DNA of 64,000 bases, taken from NCBI GenBank assembly GCA_902788035.1, contig CADAIL010000017.1, positions 1 to 64,000 on the forward strand. Reading direction: 5' to 3'. The stretch's first letter is position 1, and every line of letters starts with the position of its first letter. This DNA is from an uncultured Lachnospiraceae bacterium. GTDB taxonomy: Bacteria > Bacillota > Clostridia > Lachnospirales > Lachnospiraceae. Under the pieces are notes generated by a model, which was given only the letters and a program-made list of their open reading frames with translations, ran no database searches and was not told where the DNA came from. Shown piece after piece: positions 51,292 through 61,768 of this stretch. The translations under genes were made by a program, and so were the position numbers.

Positions 51292-51333
51292 ATATCTCAG
51301 AGTGAGATGGCCCGCGCCTTGTAAGGCTGTGGG
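51292..51333. repeat. TATATCTCAG repeat, left part
   Basis: TATATCTCAGAGTGAGATG followed by GCCTTGTAAGGC parallels the left half of 17490-17572; the right arm is decayed. Confidence 0.45.
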
Positions 51334-51531
51334 CAGCAACCCGGTTTCGACGGCGGATGTTAATATCTGAGGAATTTCGGAAGAAATCCATTACGGAATG
51401 ATTCCGGTGAATTCCCGAAAAATATTTGATTATGATTGACGGAGATGTGTAGATTACAGCGTGCGGCTTTCAGAATAGGACAGAAAAATGTAACTGCACA
51501 AAGGAGCATTTCCGGTTCAAGGAGGTGTATG

Positions 51532-52572
51532 ATGGGGGAACTTACTATAAAGGATATTGCGAAAGCGTGTGGAGTTGGTGTGTCGACAGTATCGCGCGCG
51601 ATCAACAATCACCCTGACATCAACCCTGAGACCAGAAAAAAAATCATGGATATTATTGCGGAAAAAGGATTCACTCCGAATAATTCCGCAAGAAACCTGA
51701 AGCGGACGGAGACGAACTCGATTGCTCTTTTAGTGAAAGGTATTTCGAATCCGTTTTTTGCGGATATGATCAGGATCATGGAGGACTATGTGCTCAGGAA
51801 GCGTTATACGACACTTCTGAGACACGTTGGCAATGACGACGATGAGGTGGCTGTCGCTCAGACTATTGTGACGGAGCAAAAAGTGAAAGGCATCGTCTTT
51901 CTGGGAGGCACGTTTACTCATGATCAGGCAGCACTCGACCAGCTGAACGCGAAATATGTGTTCAGCACCATAGGAAACCTGAATGAGAATGCTACTGAGG
52001 ATAAAAAAGTCGCCAACATTGCTGTTGATGATATCCAAGCTTCCTGCAAGGCTGTTGAATACCTGATTGAGCAGGGACACAGGAACATAGCGTTGATCGC
52101 CGAGGGGCTGAACCGCCCATCGATTGGCCAGCTCAGAGGACAGGGATACAAAAAAGCTCTCCTTGAGCATGGTATTCCCATAAGACCGGAGCTTATCTAT
52201 GAAATAAAGACGACGGACGACCCGTATTCCATGGAGAACGGTTACAAGGCAGCCTTTAAGCTGTTAACCGCTCACCCCGAGATAACGGCGATTTTCAGTA
52301 TCTCCGATGTGCTGGCCTTTGGCGCCTGCCGCGCGATCTTCGATTTAGGTAAGAAGATACCGGAGGATGTGTCAGTGGTCGGCTATGACGGGATAGAGCA
52401 GGGGGATTACTACAATCCCAGACTTACAACTGTGCGCCAGCCGGTCGAGGAGATGGCCAGGGTCACGATCGAACATCTCTTTGAGATGATAGAGGAGAAC
52501 GTAGATCCGAAGGACATAATAATGCCGGCGGAGCTTCAAGTGAAGGCTTCGTCAGGTAAGGCTAAGGTGTAA
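51532..52572 (+). CDS. LacI-family transcriptional regulator of the maltodextrin operon
   Basis: The 346-residue repressor has the N-terminal LacI helix-turn-helix and hinge (LTIKDIAKACGVGVSTVSRAINNHPDINPETRKKI) and a periplasmic-binding-protein-like effector domain (NSIALLVKGISNPFFADMIRIME, IGQLRGQGYKKAL, VSVVGYDGIEQGDYYNPRLTTVRQP). ATG 51532 rather than 51529 gives 6 bases to GGAGG. It is placed just after the operon whose promoter carries three matching operators; the inducer is probably a maltooligosaccharide. Confidence 0.9.
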   Translation: MGELTIKDIAKACGVGVSTVSRAINNHPDINPETRKKIMDIIAEKGFTPNNSARNLKRTETNSIALLVKGISNPFFADMIRIMEDYVLRKRYTTLLRHVGNDDDEVAVAQTIVTEQKVKGIVFLGGTFTHDQAALDQLNAKYVFSTIGNLNENATEDKKVANIAVDDIQASCKAVEYLIEQGHRNIALIAEGLNRPSIGQLRGQGYKKALLEHGIPIRPELIYEIKTTDDPYSMENGYKAAFKLLTAHPEITAIFSISDVLAFGACRAIFDLGKKIPEDVSVVGYDGIEQGDYYNPRLTTVRQPVEEMARVTIEHLFEMIEENVDPKDIIMPAELQVKASSGKAKV

Positions 52573-52786
52573 AAAGAGTGTGAATGAGAAAGGCTGCCGC
52601 GTTGTCGGCGGCCTTTTCGACTTGCATAGCAGTTTCTTACGTGCTTTTTCGCAATTCGGCTGTCTAAAACAGGAGCTTTGACTTAGGATTTCCTAATATA
52701 TTAATAAGACTCGGTCTTGCCGATACGCTTATGGCTCTTGCAATTATCAACAATATGCCTTATAATTCAATCAAATAGTAGTCTGT

Positions 52787-52814
52787 TTGACATGATGACA
52801 CACTATTTTACTAA
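52787..52814 (+). promoter_or_regulatory. SDR gene promoter
   Basis: TTGACA (52787-52792) and TACTAA (52809-52814) are 16 bases apart, about 30 bases before the start. Confidence 0.55.
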
Positions 52815-52850
52815 ATGACACAAACTTTTTAAGGCTGGAGGTTGATACTT

Positions 52851-53624
52851 ATGAAAAACTATTTTGATTTAACAGGACGTGTCGCTATAGTAACCGGATG
52901 CTCCTCAGGACTCGGTGTTCAGATGGCAGAAGCTCTTGCGTCTCAGGGATGCGCTATCGTTCCGATCGCAAGGCGTGAAGACAAGCTCAAGGAAGTTGCT
53001 GCCATGCTGACAGAGAAATATGGCGTAGAAGCACTCCCGATTCGCTGCGATATTACAGATACAGAAATGGTTGATAATGTCGTAAAGACCGCTCTCGAGC
53101 ACTTCGGCAGAATTGACATCCTTATTAACAATGCCGGCACAGGCGCAGTTGCTCCTGCTGAAGATATCACAGATGCTCAGTTCGCGAACGAGATGAACAT
53201 TGACCTCTTTGGCTCCTTCAAGGTTGCCAGAGCAGTTGCAAAGTATGCCATGATCCCGGCAGGCTTCGGTCGTATTATCAACATTGCTTCCATGTATGGC
53301 CTTGTCGGAAACAAGATTGCTCCGGCTTCCCCGTATCATGCAGCTAAAGGCGGCGTTGTCAACCTGACCAGAGCACTTGCTGCTGAGTGGGGCGACAAGG
53401 GCATCACAGTCAATGCGATCTGCCCGGGCTACTTCTATTCACCGCTCACAAGAGAGACTCTTAATTCCGAGTTCTTCCAGAACTACGCCAAGACAATGAT
53501 TCCGGAAGCTCGCTACGGCGAGGAGGGCGAGCTTGATACAGCCGCTATTTTCCTTTCCTCCCCGGCTTCAACTTATGTCAATGGCGTTATCCTTCCGGTC
53601 GATGGCGGATACACATGCATGTAA
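52851..53624 (+). CDS. Short-chain dehydrogenase/reductase (gluconate 5-dehydrogenase-like)
   Basis: The 257-residue classical SDR has the cofactor motif AIVTGCSSGLGVQMAEAL, ILINNAGTGAV, Ser in NIASMYGLVG, the catalytic YHAAKGG and PGYFYSPLT, ending DGGYTCM. The Arg pair after strand 2 (IARREDKL) suggests NADP. Opening FDLTGRVAIVTG resembles sugar-acid and ketone reductases. GGCTGGAGG stands 9 bases before ATG 52851. It is a single gene between promoter and strong terminator; the substrate is unknown. Confidence 0.9.
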   Translation: MKNYFDLTGRVAIVTGCSSGLGVQMAEALASQGCAIVPIARREDKLKEVAAMLTEKYGVEALPIRCDITDTEMVDNVVKTALEHFGRIDILINNAGTGAVAPAEDITDAQFANEMNIDLFGSFKVARAVAKYAMIPAGFGRIINIASMYGLVGNKIAPASPYHAAKGGVVNLTRALAAEWGDKGITVNAICPGYFYSPLTRETLNSEFFQNYAKTMIPEARYGEEGELDTAAIFLSSPASTYVNGVILPVDGGYTCM

Positions 53625-53709
53625 TTCGAGTCAGCTGAGATCCCCGTGAGGATCAATGTATGCCAATGGCGTAATCAGCTTCAATGCAAAAGATCGAATA
53701 TAGAATGAG

Positions 53710-53750
53710 CTTGCCCCTCCGTGTCAAGGACACGGAGGGGCAAGTACTTT
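53710..53750. terminator. Very stable terminator
   Basis: CTTGCCCCTCCGTGTC (53710-53725) pairs perfectly with 53729-53744 over an AAG loop, then TACTTTT. It serves the SDR gene and may also stop the convergent glycerol kinase transcript. Confidence 0.88.
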
Positions 53751-53801
53751 TCATATCGATTTGTTGTCATGTCTGCTGCCGAACGAAATAACATTAAGCA
53801 G

Positions 53802-55343
<1,542 letters not shown>

Positions 55344-55419
55344 TCACGTTGCCCCTGATGCCATGATAGGAAACGCCAATGTCTGATATTCTCTGACAAC
55401 TATTTGTGTAATATATATA

Positions 55420-55448
55420 ATGATAGCAGTACATGAGATGGGGAACAA
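55420..55448 (-). promoter_or_regulatory. Candidate glpK promoter
   Basis: On the minus strand TTGTTC (55448-55443) and TATCAT (55425-55420) are 17 bases apart. The remainder of the 55293-55608 gap is AT-rich and holds a small GTCAG/CTGAC hairpin near 55574-55589 before the guaA-like gene. Confidence 0.5.
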
Positions 55449-55608
55449 GTGGCATTTGCACGAAATTGCATCAGTGGGAATAGCAAAATCAGAAAATTAA
55501 TGGTACTATGTAACGCAGATTTTGATACAAATGATTTTTGCGCGGGATAACATTATACCCCCACAAATCAAGGTCAGCTCAGACTGACATTAAAGAGGAG
55601 GAAATCTA

Positions 55609-56592
55609 ATGAGTGATAACAACAAGCGTCCTGAATCCATGGAGAGAATCACAACACCGGAGCTTGCGCAGGCATTTATCGATGAGCAGGTAAAAGCGCT
55701 CAGGGAACAGATCGGTGACGGCAACGTACTGCTTGCCCTTTCCGGCGGCGTTGACTCTTCAGTAGTCGCTGCACTTCTTATCAAGGCTGTCGGTAAGCAG
55801 CTGACATGCATTCATGTCAACCATGGTCTCATGCGTAAGGGCGAGAGCGAGCAGGTCATCGAAGTTTTCCGCGACCAGCTCGGAGCCAACCTCATTTATA
55901 TAGATGCTACAGACCGCTTCCTTGACAAGCTGGCAGGGGTCAGCGATCCGGAGCAGAAGAGAAAGATCATCGGCGGCGAGTTCATCGAAGTTTTTGATGA
56001 GGAGGCTGCAAAGCTTGAGAATATCGGATTCCTTGGACAGGGAACCATCTATCCGGATATCCTCGAGAGCGATGGCATCAAGGCGCATCACAATGTCGGC
56101 GGTCTTCCGGAGGAGGTCAAGCTCGAGCTCGTAGAGCCGGTCAAGCTGCTCTTCAAGGATGAAGTCCGTGTCGTAGGTCATGAGCTCGGTCTGCCGGACA
56201 GCATGGTCTATCGTCAGCCGTTCCCGGGCCCGGGTCTGGGTGTCCGCTGCGTAGGTGCAATCACTCGTGACCGCCTCGCTGCTCTCCGCGAGTCTGACGC
56301 AATCCTTCGCGAGGAGTTCGAGAAGGCTGGTCTTGCAGGCAAGGTATGGCAGTATTTCACAGTCGTTCCAGATTTCAAGTCCACCGGTATCAAGGATGGC
56401 AAGCGCGCGTGGGAGTGGCCGGCAATCATCCGTGCCGTCAACACAAAGGACGCTATGACAGCTACCATCGAGCATGTGGACTGGGAAGTGTTGGATAAGA
56501 TCACAAAGAGAATCACCTCTGAGGTTCCGGGCATCAATCGCGTGCTGTATGATCTGACGCCGAAGCCGACTGGTACAATTGAATTCGAATAA
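55609..56592 (+). CDS. guaA: GMP synthase, ATP-pyrophosphatase and dimerisation domains only
   Basis: The 327-residue protein corresponds to the C-terminal two thirds of GMP synthase: NVLLALSGGVDSSVVAALL (PP-loop), TCIHVNHGLMRKGESEQV, FLGQGTIYPDILES, GLPDSMVYRQPFPGPGLGVRC and VLYDLTPKPTGTIEFE. It converts XMP to GMP with ATP and ammonia. The usual N-terminal glutaminase domain (about 190 residues) is missing; instead there is a short SDNNKRPESMERITTPELAQ lead. AGAGGAGG 7 bases before ATG shows this is the true start. A separate glutaminase subunit or free ammonia must supply nitrogen; none is encoded nearby. Confidence 0.9.
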   Translation: MSDNNKRPESMERITTPELAQAFIDEQVKALREQIGDGNVLLALSGGVDSSVVAALLIKAVGKQLTCIHVNHGLMRKGESEQVIEVFRDQLGANLIYIDATDRFLDKLAGVSDPEQKRKIIGGEFIEVFDEEAAKLENIGFLGQGTIYPDILESDGIKAHHNVGGLPEEVKLELVEPVKLLFKDEVRVVGHELGLPDSMVYRQPFPGPGLGVRCVGAITRDRLAALRESDAILREEFEKAGLAGKVWQYFTVVPDFKSTGIKDGKRAWEWPAIIRAVNTKDAMTATIEHVDWEVLDKITKRITSEVPGINRVLYDLTPKPTGTIEFE

Positions 56593-56639
56593 TATAAATG
56601 TGTCATATCATATTCGAGGGGTACATATTTTGATGAAAC

Positions 56640-56665
56640 AGGGGCTGTCTAATGCGACAGCCCCT
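56640..56665. terminator. GCGACAGCCCC-family terminator between convergent genes
   Basis: AGGGGCTGTC and GACAGCCCCT pair perfectly around TAATGC. This short relative of the element at 6678-6776 serves the convergent guaA-like and GH16-SLH genes. Confidence 0.8.
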
Positions 56666-56690
56666 GTAATTCGGTTAACAGACTGTTATA

Positions 56691-59600
56691 TTATTTAGCC
56701 CTGTAAAGGAAGGTGACAATCTGACCTCTCGTGCAGTTTTCGTTAATGCCGAACGTCCCTTTCTTTGCGCCGGATGTGTAACCGGTCGTGACCTTCTTCT
56801 GAGATCCCCAGAGGATTGCCTTATAGAAAGTGTGAGTCTTCGAAACATCCTTGAACGGACTCTTTGCAACCGTCTTAGGTGCTGGCTTGCCCTTAAGTCT
56901 CCAGAGGAACATCATGCATTCACCGCGGCTCACATTTCGGTTTAGACCGAATGTTCCATCCGAATAGCCTTTTGTGATACCTTTCTGAGATCCCCAGAGA
57001 ATTGCTTTATAGAAGGTATGCGTTTTGGGCACATCTTTGAACGGAGATTTTGAAACTGTCTTCGGTGCCGGCTTTCCTGCATATCTCCAGAGGAACATCA
57101 TCATCTCGCCGCGTGTGCAGGGCTTATCGATGCCGAACGTGCCATCCGGATAGCCTTTGGTGATCCCTGCGTCGGCAGCCCAGTAAATTGCGTTAAAGTA
57201 CGCATGCTTCGGATTCTGAACGTCAGAGAACTTGTAGGTCGGTGCAGGCGTCGGTGTCGGCTTTGGTGAAGGCGTAGGTGTAGGTGTCGGTGTCGGTGCC
57301 TCCTCCATCGTCAAACTGATGTCATCAATGACCACACGGTGCTGAGTGGTGATCTGCTCGTCTACATTTCCAAGACAGATGCTCAGGAAAGCGTTCAGAT
57401 CGGTATCCTCGTTCATAGTGAACGTATCGGTAAAGGTCTGGAATTCCGACCCAAGTGTCACCATGTTGTCGCTGGAGTAGACGGCCCAGCCTCTGTTTTC
57501 CTGCCCCTGCATGACCACACGGATCGTACGCTCCATATCGGACTTGGCCTTGAACTGAAGGGTATATGTCTGTCCCTTCTCAAGCGGGACGTTGTTCTGC
57601 TTGATCTGTACCTTCCAGTCCTGATCGCCGGTATTGTTCACGGTCACGTCGAGAGCATTATCCTCATTGAGGCTGTCAACCACATAGGAAGCATTGGCGG
57701 AGCTGTCCACATAGACCTCATATGCGGTCAGGCCGTTATTAAAGGAACCGTTCTTAATGAGTGCATCTTCGGCCAGCATGATATTGTCAAAGTATACCGT
57801 TCCGTTTCCGGGGAAGGATACGCTGACGGTCTGGTCAGCGTAGGACAGGGAGGCAGGGAGTTTAAATCTGTATTCCTGCTTGCTGCCGGTCAACTGGGCA
57901 GTGAATTCCTGTCCGCCTACCGTGACAGTGATGCTGCCCTCACCCTCTGCCTCAAAGCTCAGCGCATAGGGTGCGCCTTCCTGGAAGGTGAGATCCTCCT
58001 GTGTCAGGGTCAATTCCTTTGTTACTTTGAGGCGTCTGCCGTCGGAGAAGTCAGTGACGCTGGCAGCAGTGTCATCGGAGAGTGTCCAGTAGCCAAGCTT
58101 GCCCGGACCTTCCTGGAAGGAGCCGTTATAGATATAGTTGCCGTTGGCCAGGACTGTCTTGGTTTCCTTGGCGTTCGGATCCGGGTCGGCGATCTTTTTC
58201 ACCACCACGTTGTCCAGTCGGATCGGAGAATCAAAACCCATTGCTCCCATGTTGAACTCCAACCGGGCATTTTCGTCGGAATTACTCTGCATGACGAAGT
58301 CATAGGTATATGTTCGCGTTTCCGAGTTCATCTCAGGGGTTTGCGTGGGCATATAGGACTGATAGCCGTGGTCAGGAGCCTTGATGTCCACGTTCATGGT
58401 GCGATACTCATCTGCAGAAGCGTCAAATGAGACCTGATACGTAGCGCCTTTCTCCAGCGGAATATTGGCCTGGACAAGCTGCACACTGTAATCTACGCTG
58501 CCCTGCTCTATGGTGGTGATGTGCATCCTGCCATCTTCGATGACAGCATTTGCAACACCGCCGTTGGCTGTCATGAACTTCCAGTTTTCATCGTCCGTCA
58601 GTGATTCCGCATCGTCAAAGGTTCCGTTGACGATGTAATTGCCCTCCTCGTCAGGATCTCTGGGGGAGAACTCTTTTTCGGGACGGGTGACATCTTCATC
58701 ATAGCTATCCTTCTGGTAGACACGCACATAATCCACGACATAGGGATTATTGTCAAAGCTGGTGTTCTCATCGGGATTGCCTACCCAGCTTCCGCCGACA
58801 GCAAGATTCAGAATGATATAGAAGGGCTGATCAAAAGGAGCGGGATAGGTAAGAGTTCCCTGCCCTTCTGTGGTGGAATACCAGTCCTGTTCGCTGTGAT
58901 AGAGATTTCCGTCCACATACCAGCGTATCTCTCCGGGGAGCCATTCGCAGGAGAAAGTGTGGAAATCACTGCTGAAGCTGTCCGCGCCGGAGAGCACATA
59001 GGTGCCCTGACTCTCCGCATGGGGATTTCCGTAATGAATGGTGCCATAGAGCTTTTGGGTATCCTGACCCATGACCTCCATGCAGTCAATCTCGCCACAG
59101 CGGGGCCACTGACCGTAGGCGTTCTCATCATTTGCCATCAGCCAGAACGCCGGAAGATAACCCTGACCCTCCGGCACCTTTGCCCGAACCTCAAAAAGAC
59201 CGTAGGTAAAGGTCTGTTTGTTCTGAGTATTGATTCGACCGGATGTGTAGCCGGTGACGACAGTGCCTGCCGGTGCATCAGAGGAAAGAGAGATGTCAGA
59301 AATGGTGATAGTGCTGGCCGGAGGAGCATCAGCGCCCGTCTTTCCCATGGAGAAAGCAAGCTGAGCTGTGGGATCCTCGCTATCCATGGTGAAATCGAAA
59401 GAGTACTCACTGGGGGTGCCGGTAAGATTCACTTCGTCCAGTCCGCCATACCATGCGTACGACGCACTCATCATCACTACTTTGATAGATCTGTCCACAG
59501 TACTGCTGGCTTTGAAGGACACATGATAAGTGCCCGGAGAGAGGGATATACCCTCCTGCTTGAGCTGCACATGCCAATCCTCTGTGCCGGGATTGGTAAT

Positions 59601-60038
59601 GTTATATCGGATCGACCCATCCTGTATGCTGCTGGATGCCTCTGCCAGAGGGGGATTGTCCCAGTTCGCAATGGTCTCCGTCCAGCTATTCTTTCCGTTT
59701 GAGAAGTCTGCGTTTTTCAGCAGGTTAGCGCCTGCATCCATTTCCTTCGTCTGCTCCCTGGGAATCAGATAGAGCATCCCGTCTTCAACGCGGATATTAT
59801 CCTCGCTGTCCACATAAGCCTGCAGTTCGGAGTTGACCCAGCCGGGGTTGTGCAGTTCCACGTTCCAGTCGTTCCTATTCAGCTCATTTCCGTCAAATTC
59901 CTCTGCCCAGACCTCTGTGTAGCCATCGTAGCTAAGCGAAGGAGCCTCGTCTGCATATACAGGCGGAGCCATCCCGCTCATCGCAGAAACGGTGAGCAGT
60001 GTTATAAGGAGTGCAGAGATGTGTTTTTGTGCTTTCAT
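56691..60038 (-). CDS. Surface GH16 beta-glucanase with a CBM inserted in the catalytic domain, further CBMs and three SLH repeats
   Basis: The 1115-residue secreted protein starts with a signal peptide (KHISALLITLLTVSAMSG, cut near VYADEA). GH16 begins at about residue 42 (VWAEEFDGNELNRNDWNVEL), is interrupted at about 102-256 by a CBM4_9-like module (NLLKNADFSNGKNSW), and resumes with GYTSGRINTQNKQTFTYGLF. The catalytic pair is in CGEIDCMEVMG (Glu 316, Glu 321). Two or three more CBM4-like modules follow (starting VNGTFDDAESL, YNGSFQEGPGKLGYW, KNGSFNNGLTAYEV), then a TPTPTP linker and three SLH repeats. It probably cuts beta-1,3 or mixed-linkage glucan at the wall. AAGGAGG and promoter TTGTCA-17-TATTCA (60116-60088) precede it. 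Confidence 0.92.
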   Translation of the reverse strand: MKAQKHISALLITLLTVSAMSGMAPPVYADEAPSLSYDGYTEVWAEEFDGNELNRNDWNVELHNPGWVNSELQAYVDSEDNIRVEDGMLYLIPREQTKEMDAGANLLKNADFSNGKNSWTETIANWDNPPLAEASSSIQDGSIRYNITNPGTEDWHVQLKQEGISLSPGTYHVSFKASSTVDRSIKVVMMSASYAWYGGLDEVNLTGTPSEYSFDFTMDSEDPTAQLAFSMGKTGADAPPASTITISDISLSSDAPAGTVVTGYTSGRINTQNKQTFTYGLFEVRAKVPEGQGYLPAFWLMANDENAYGQWPRCGEIDCMEVMGQDTQKLYGTIHYGNPHAESQGTYVLSGADSFSSDFHTFSCEWLPGEIRWYVDGNLYHSEQDWYSTTEGQGTLTYPAPFDQPFYIILNLAVGGSWVGNPDENTSFDNNPYVVDYVRVYQKDSYDEDVTRPEKEFSPRDPDEEGNYIVNGTFDDAESLTDDENWKFMTANGGVANAVIEDGRMHITTIEQGSVDYSVQLVQANIPLEKGATYQVSFDASADEYRTMNVDIKAPDHGYQSYMPTQTPEMNSETRTYTYDFVMQSNSDENARLEFNMGAMGFDSPIRLDNVVVKKIADPDPNAKETKTVLANGNYIYNGSFQEGPGKLGYWTLSDDTAASVTDFSDGRRLKVTKELTLTQEDLTFQEGAPYALSFEAEGEGSITVTVGGQEFTAQLTGSKQEYRFKLPASLSYADQTVSVSFPGNGTVYFDNIMLAEDALIKNGSFNNGLTAYEVYVDSSANASYVVDSLNEDNALDVTVNNTGDQDWKVQIKQNNVPLEKGQTYTLQFKAKSDMERTIRVVMQGQENRGWAVYSSDNMVTLGSEFQTFTDTFTMNEDTDLNAFLSICLGNVDEQITTQHRVVIDDISLTMEEAPTPTPTPTPSPKPTPTPAPTYKFSDVQNPKHAYFNAIYWAADAGITKGYPDGTFGIDKPCTRGEMMMFLWRYAGKPAPKTVSKSPFKDVPKTHTFYKAILWGSQKGITKGYSDGTFGLNRNVSRGECMMFLWRLKGKPAPKTVAKSPFKDVSKTHTFYKAILWGSQKKVTTGYTSGAKKGTFGINENCTRGQIVTFLYRAK

Positions 60039-60087
60039 AGAACACCTCCTTAAAAATATTGATATTGTATAATTATATCGTGAGAAT

Positions 60088-60116
60088 TGAATAAGCTTAT
60101 ATCAGATTATTGACAA
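60088..60116 (-). promoter_or_regulatory. Promoter of the GH16-SLH gene
   Basis: On the minus strand TTGTCA (60116-60111) and TATTCA (60093-60088) are 17 bases apart; a TATAAT at about 60070-60075 region is an alternative -10. In the other direction TACAAT (60301-60306) may serve the DUF624 gene, without a clear -35. Confidence 0.5.
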
Positions 60117-60337
60117 ATATATCAAATTGATAACAAAAAAGGATTTGCATGTGTATTTTGTCTGGATTTTTGAAGCGGCATAAAAAAGCCCGCTATAATC
60201 CGCAAAGAGGAATCAGCCTTAGCTTTGATGATGAGGTCACTTATGCACCAATCTGATACTTTTGACAGCTCTTTGATATAAATTATAACCGTTTTTTCGA
60301 TACAATAGGATGCACTAAACGAAGGGGAGGACATTGA

Positions 60338-61759
60338 ATGGTGAGGCTATTTACTCCGGACAATCCGGTAATACAGTTATTGAGCAGAGTGTGCGATCTG
60401 ATACTGCTCAGCATACTTTTCAGCCTCTCCTGTGTACTCGTTGTTCCCGCAGGGGCTGCGATTACGGCTCTGTATATTATGACGATGAAAATGGTGCGGA
60501 ATGAAGAAGGCACAATAGTAAAGGGATATCTTGCAGCCCTGAGAAGCAGCTTTTTTTACACTATTCCCGGGGGAGCGTTTCTGCTTCTTGATGCCGCGCT
60601 GTTTTTTCTGATAGTATATGCCCTTTTTGCGGGAATTCTGTTATTTTCCCCATATTTATTTATCCTGCTCTGCATCGCAGCGCTTCTGCTGACCGCCTGG
60701 CTTAGCTGGTTGTTCCCTTTGATGGCGCGTTTTGAAAACCGTTTATCCCGCCACTACAGAAATGCTGCCGTTCTGTCGGTGACCCAGCTTCCAATTACCT
60801 TTTTTATGACATTGGTGAATTTGCTGCCTCTGCTTACTCTGCTGCTGCTTCCTGACCGAACGGCAGAACTGATTGCATTCTGGGTCCTTATTGGCAGCGG
60901 CAGTGGAGCATTTGCCAATTCTTTTTATCTGCGGCGGGTTTTTGACCTGTTTGAAGAAGTTCCCACACAGAATCATTTGAAAAATAAGGAGGAGAATATG
61001 GAAACACAACTGTGCTATGACGGCTATACACTGGTCTTTCAAGACGATTTCTGTGGCCCTTCCCTGAACCGCGGCGACTGGAATGTAGAACTCCACGACC
61101 CGGGATGGGTCAACGAGGAGTGGCAGCGCTATGTGGATGAGGAAGAAAACATAGCTGTACAGGATGGCAAACTATTACTTCGGGCGGTGAAACGAAAAGG
61201 GGAGGACGAGAGCGATGCCTACACCTCCGGGCGGATCAACACAAGGGGGAAGCATGAGTTTACCTACGGCATTTTCGAAGCCCGACTGAAGGTGCCGGCA
61301 GGGAAGGGATTTCTGCCTGCCTTCTGGCTCCTGGCGGATGAGGACATCTACGGAGAATGGCCATACTGCGGAGAGATTGATATTATGGAGGTGATGGGTC
61401 AGAATACAGCCAGCACCTACGGTACTATTCACTATGGTCTGCCTCATGAACAAAATCAGGGAATTTTGACACTTAAGCAGGGCGATTTCTCTCTGGAATA
61501 TCATGACTTTGCACTCAAGTGGGAACCGGGACGTCTACGCTGGTATGTAGACGGCATTCTGTTCCACGAAGCGCAGGATTGGTACTGCGCCGGAGAAGGG
61601 GAAGAGAGACGACCTTTCCCTGAGCCCTTTGATCACAATATGTATATCATTCTGAACCTCGCTGTAGGCGGAGAGTGGGTTGGGTATCCGGACGAGACTG
61701 TTGATTTTGCAAACGCAGCTCTTTCGGTAGATTATGTGAAAGTTTATCAAAAGGAATGA
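60338..61759 (+). CDS. DUF624 (YesL-like) membrane protein fused in frame to a cytoplasmic GH16 glucanase
   Basis: Residues 1-215 form a DUF624/YesL-type membrane protein (LLSRVCDLILLSILFSLSCVL, ALYIMTMKMVRNEEGTIVKG, FPLMARFENRL), a family often found with carbohydrate genes. Without a stop the frame runs into a complete GH16 domain from residue 221 (METQLCYDGYTLVF): DFCGPSLNRGDWNVELHDPG, YTSGRINTRGKHEFTYGIF, catalytic CGEIDIMEVMG. An intact ribosome site AAGGAGGAGA sits 3-4 bases before the internal ATG 60998, so the GH16 may also be made alone. There is no signal peptide. This GH16 lacks the CBM insertion of its surface paralog. It precedes a GH94-clan phosphorylase gene by 9 bases. Confidence 0.85.
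   Translation: MVRLFTPDNPVIQLLSRVCDLILLSILFSLSCVLVVPAGAAITALYIMTMKMVRNEEGTIVKGYLAALRSSFFYTIPGGAFLLLDAALFFLIVYALFAGILLFSPYLFILLCIAALLLTAWLSWLFPLMARFENRLSRHYRNAAVLSVTQLPITFFMTLVNLLPLLTLLLLPDRTAELIAFWVLIGSGSGAFANSFYLRRVFDLFEEVPTQNHLKNKEENMETQLCYDGYTLVFQDDFCGPSLNRGDWNVELHDPGWVNEEWQRYVDEEENIAVQDGKLLLRAVKRKGEDESDAYTSGRINTRGKHEFTYGIFEARLKVPAGKGFLPAFWLLADEDIYGEWPYCGEIDIMEVMGQNTASTYGTIHYGLPHEQNQGILTLKQGDFSLEYHDFALKWEPGRLRWYVDGILFHEAQDWYCAGEGEERRPFPEPFDHNMYIILNLAVGGEWVGYPDETVDFANAALSVDYVKVYQKE
60986..61000 (+). promoter_or_regulatory. Internal ribosome binding site and start for the GH16 half
   Basis: AAGGAGGAGA (60987-60996) followed by ATG 60998 lies exactly at the junction of the membrane and GH16 parts, as expected if two genes were joined by loss of the first stop codon. 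Confidence 0.65.
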
Positions 61760-61768
61760 GGTGAATCC

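Noticed and set aside
55400..55608. Purine riboswitch upstream of the GMP synthase gene
   Set aside because: The conserved core and paired arms of the guanine aptamer are not seen; only a small GTCAG/CTGAC hairpin is present.
57339..58430. A 363-codon plus-strand open frame inside the GH16-SLH gene
   Set aside because: It is antisense to a clearly coding, domain-rich region and has no start signal.
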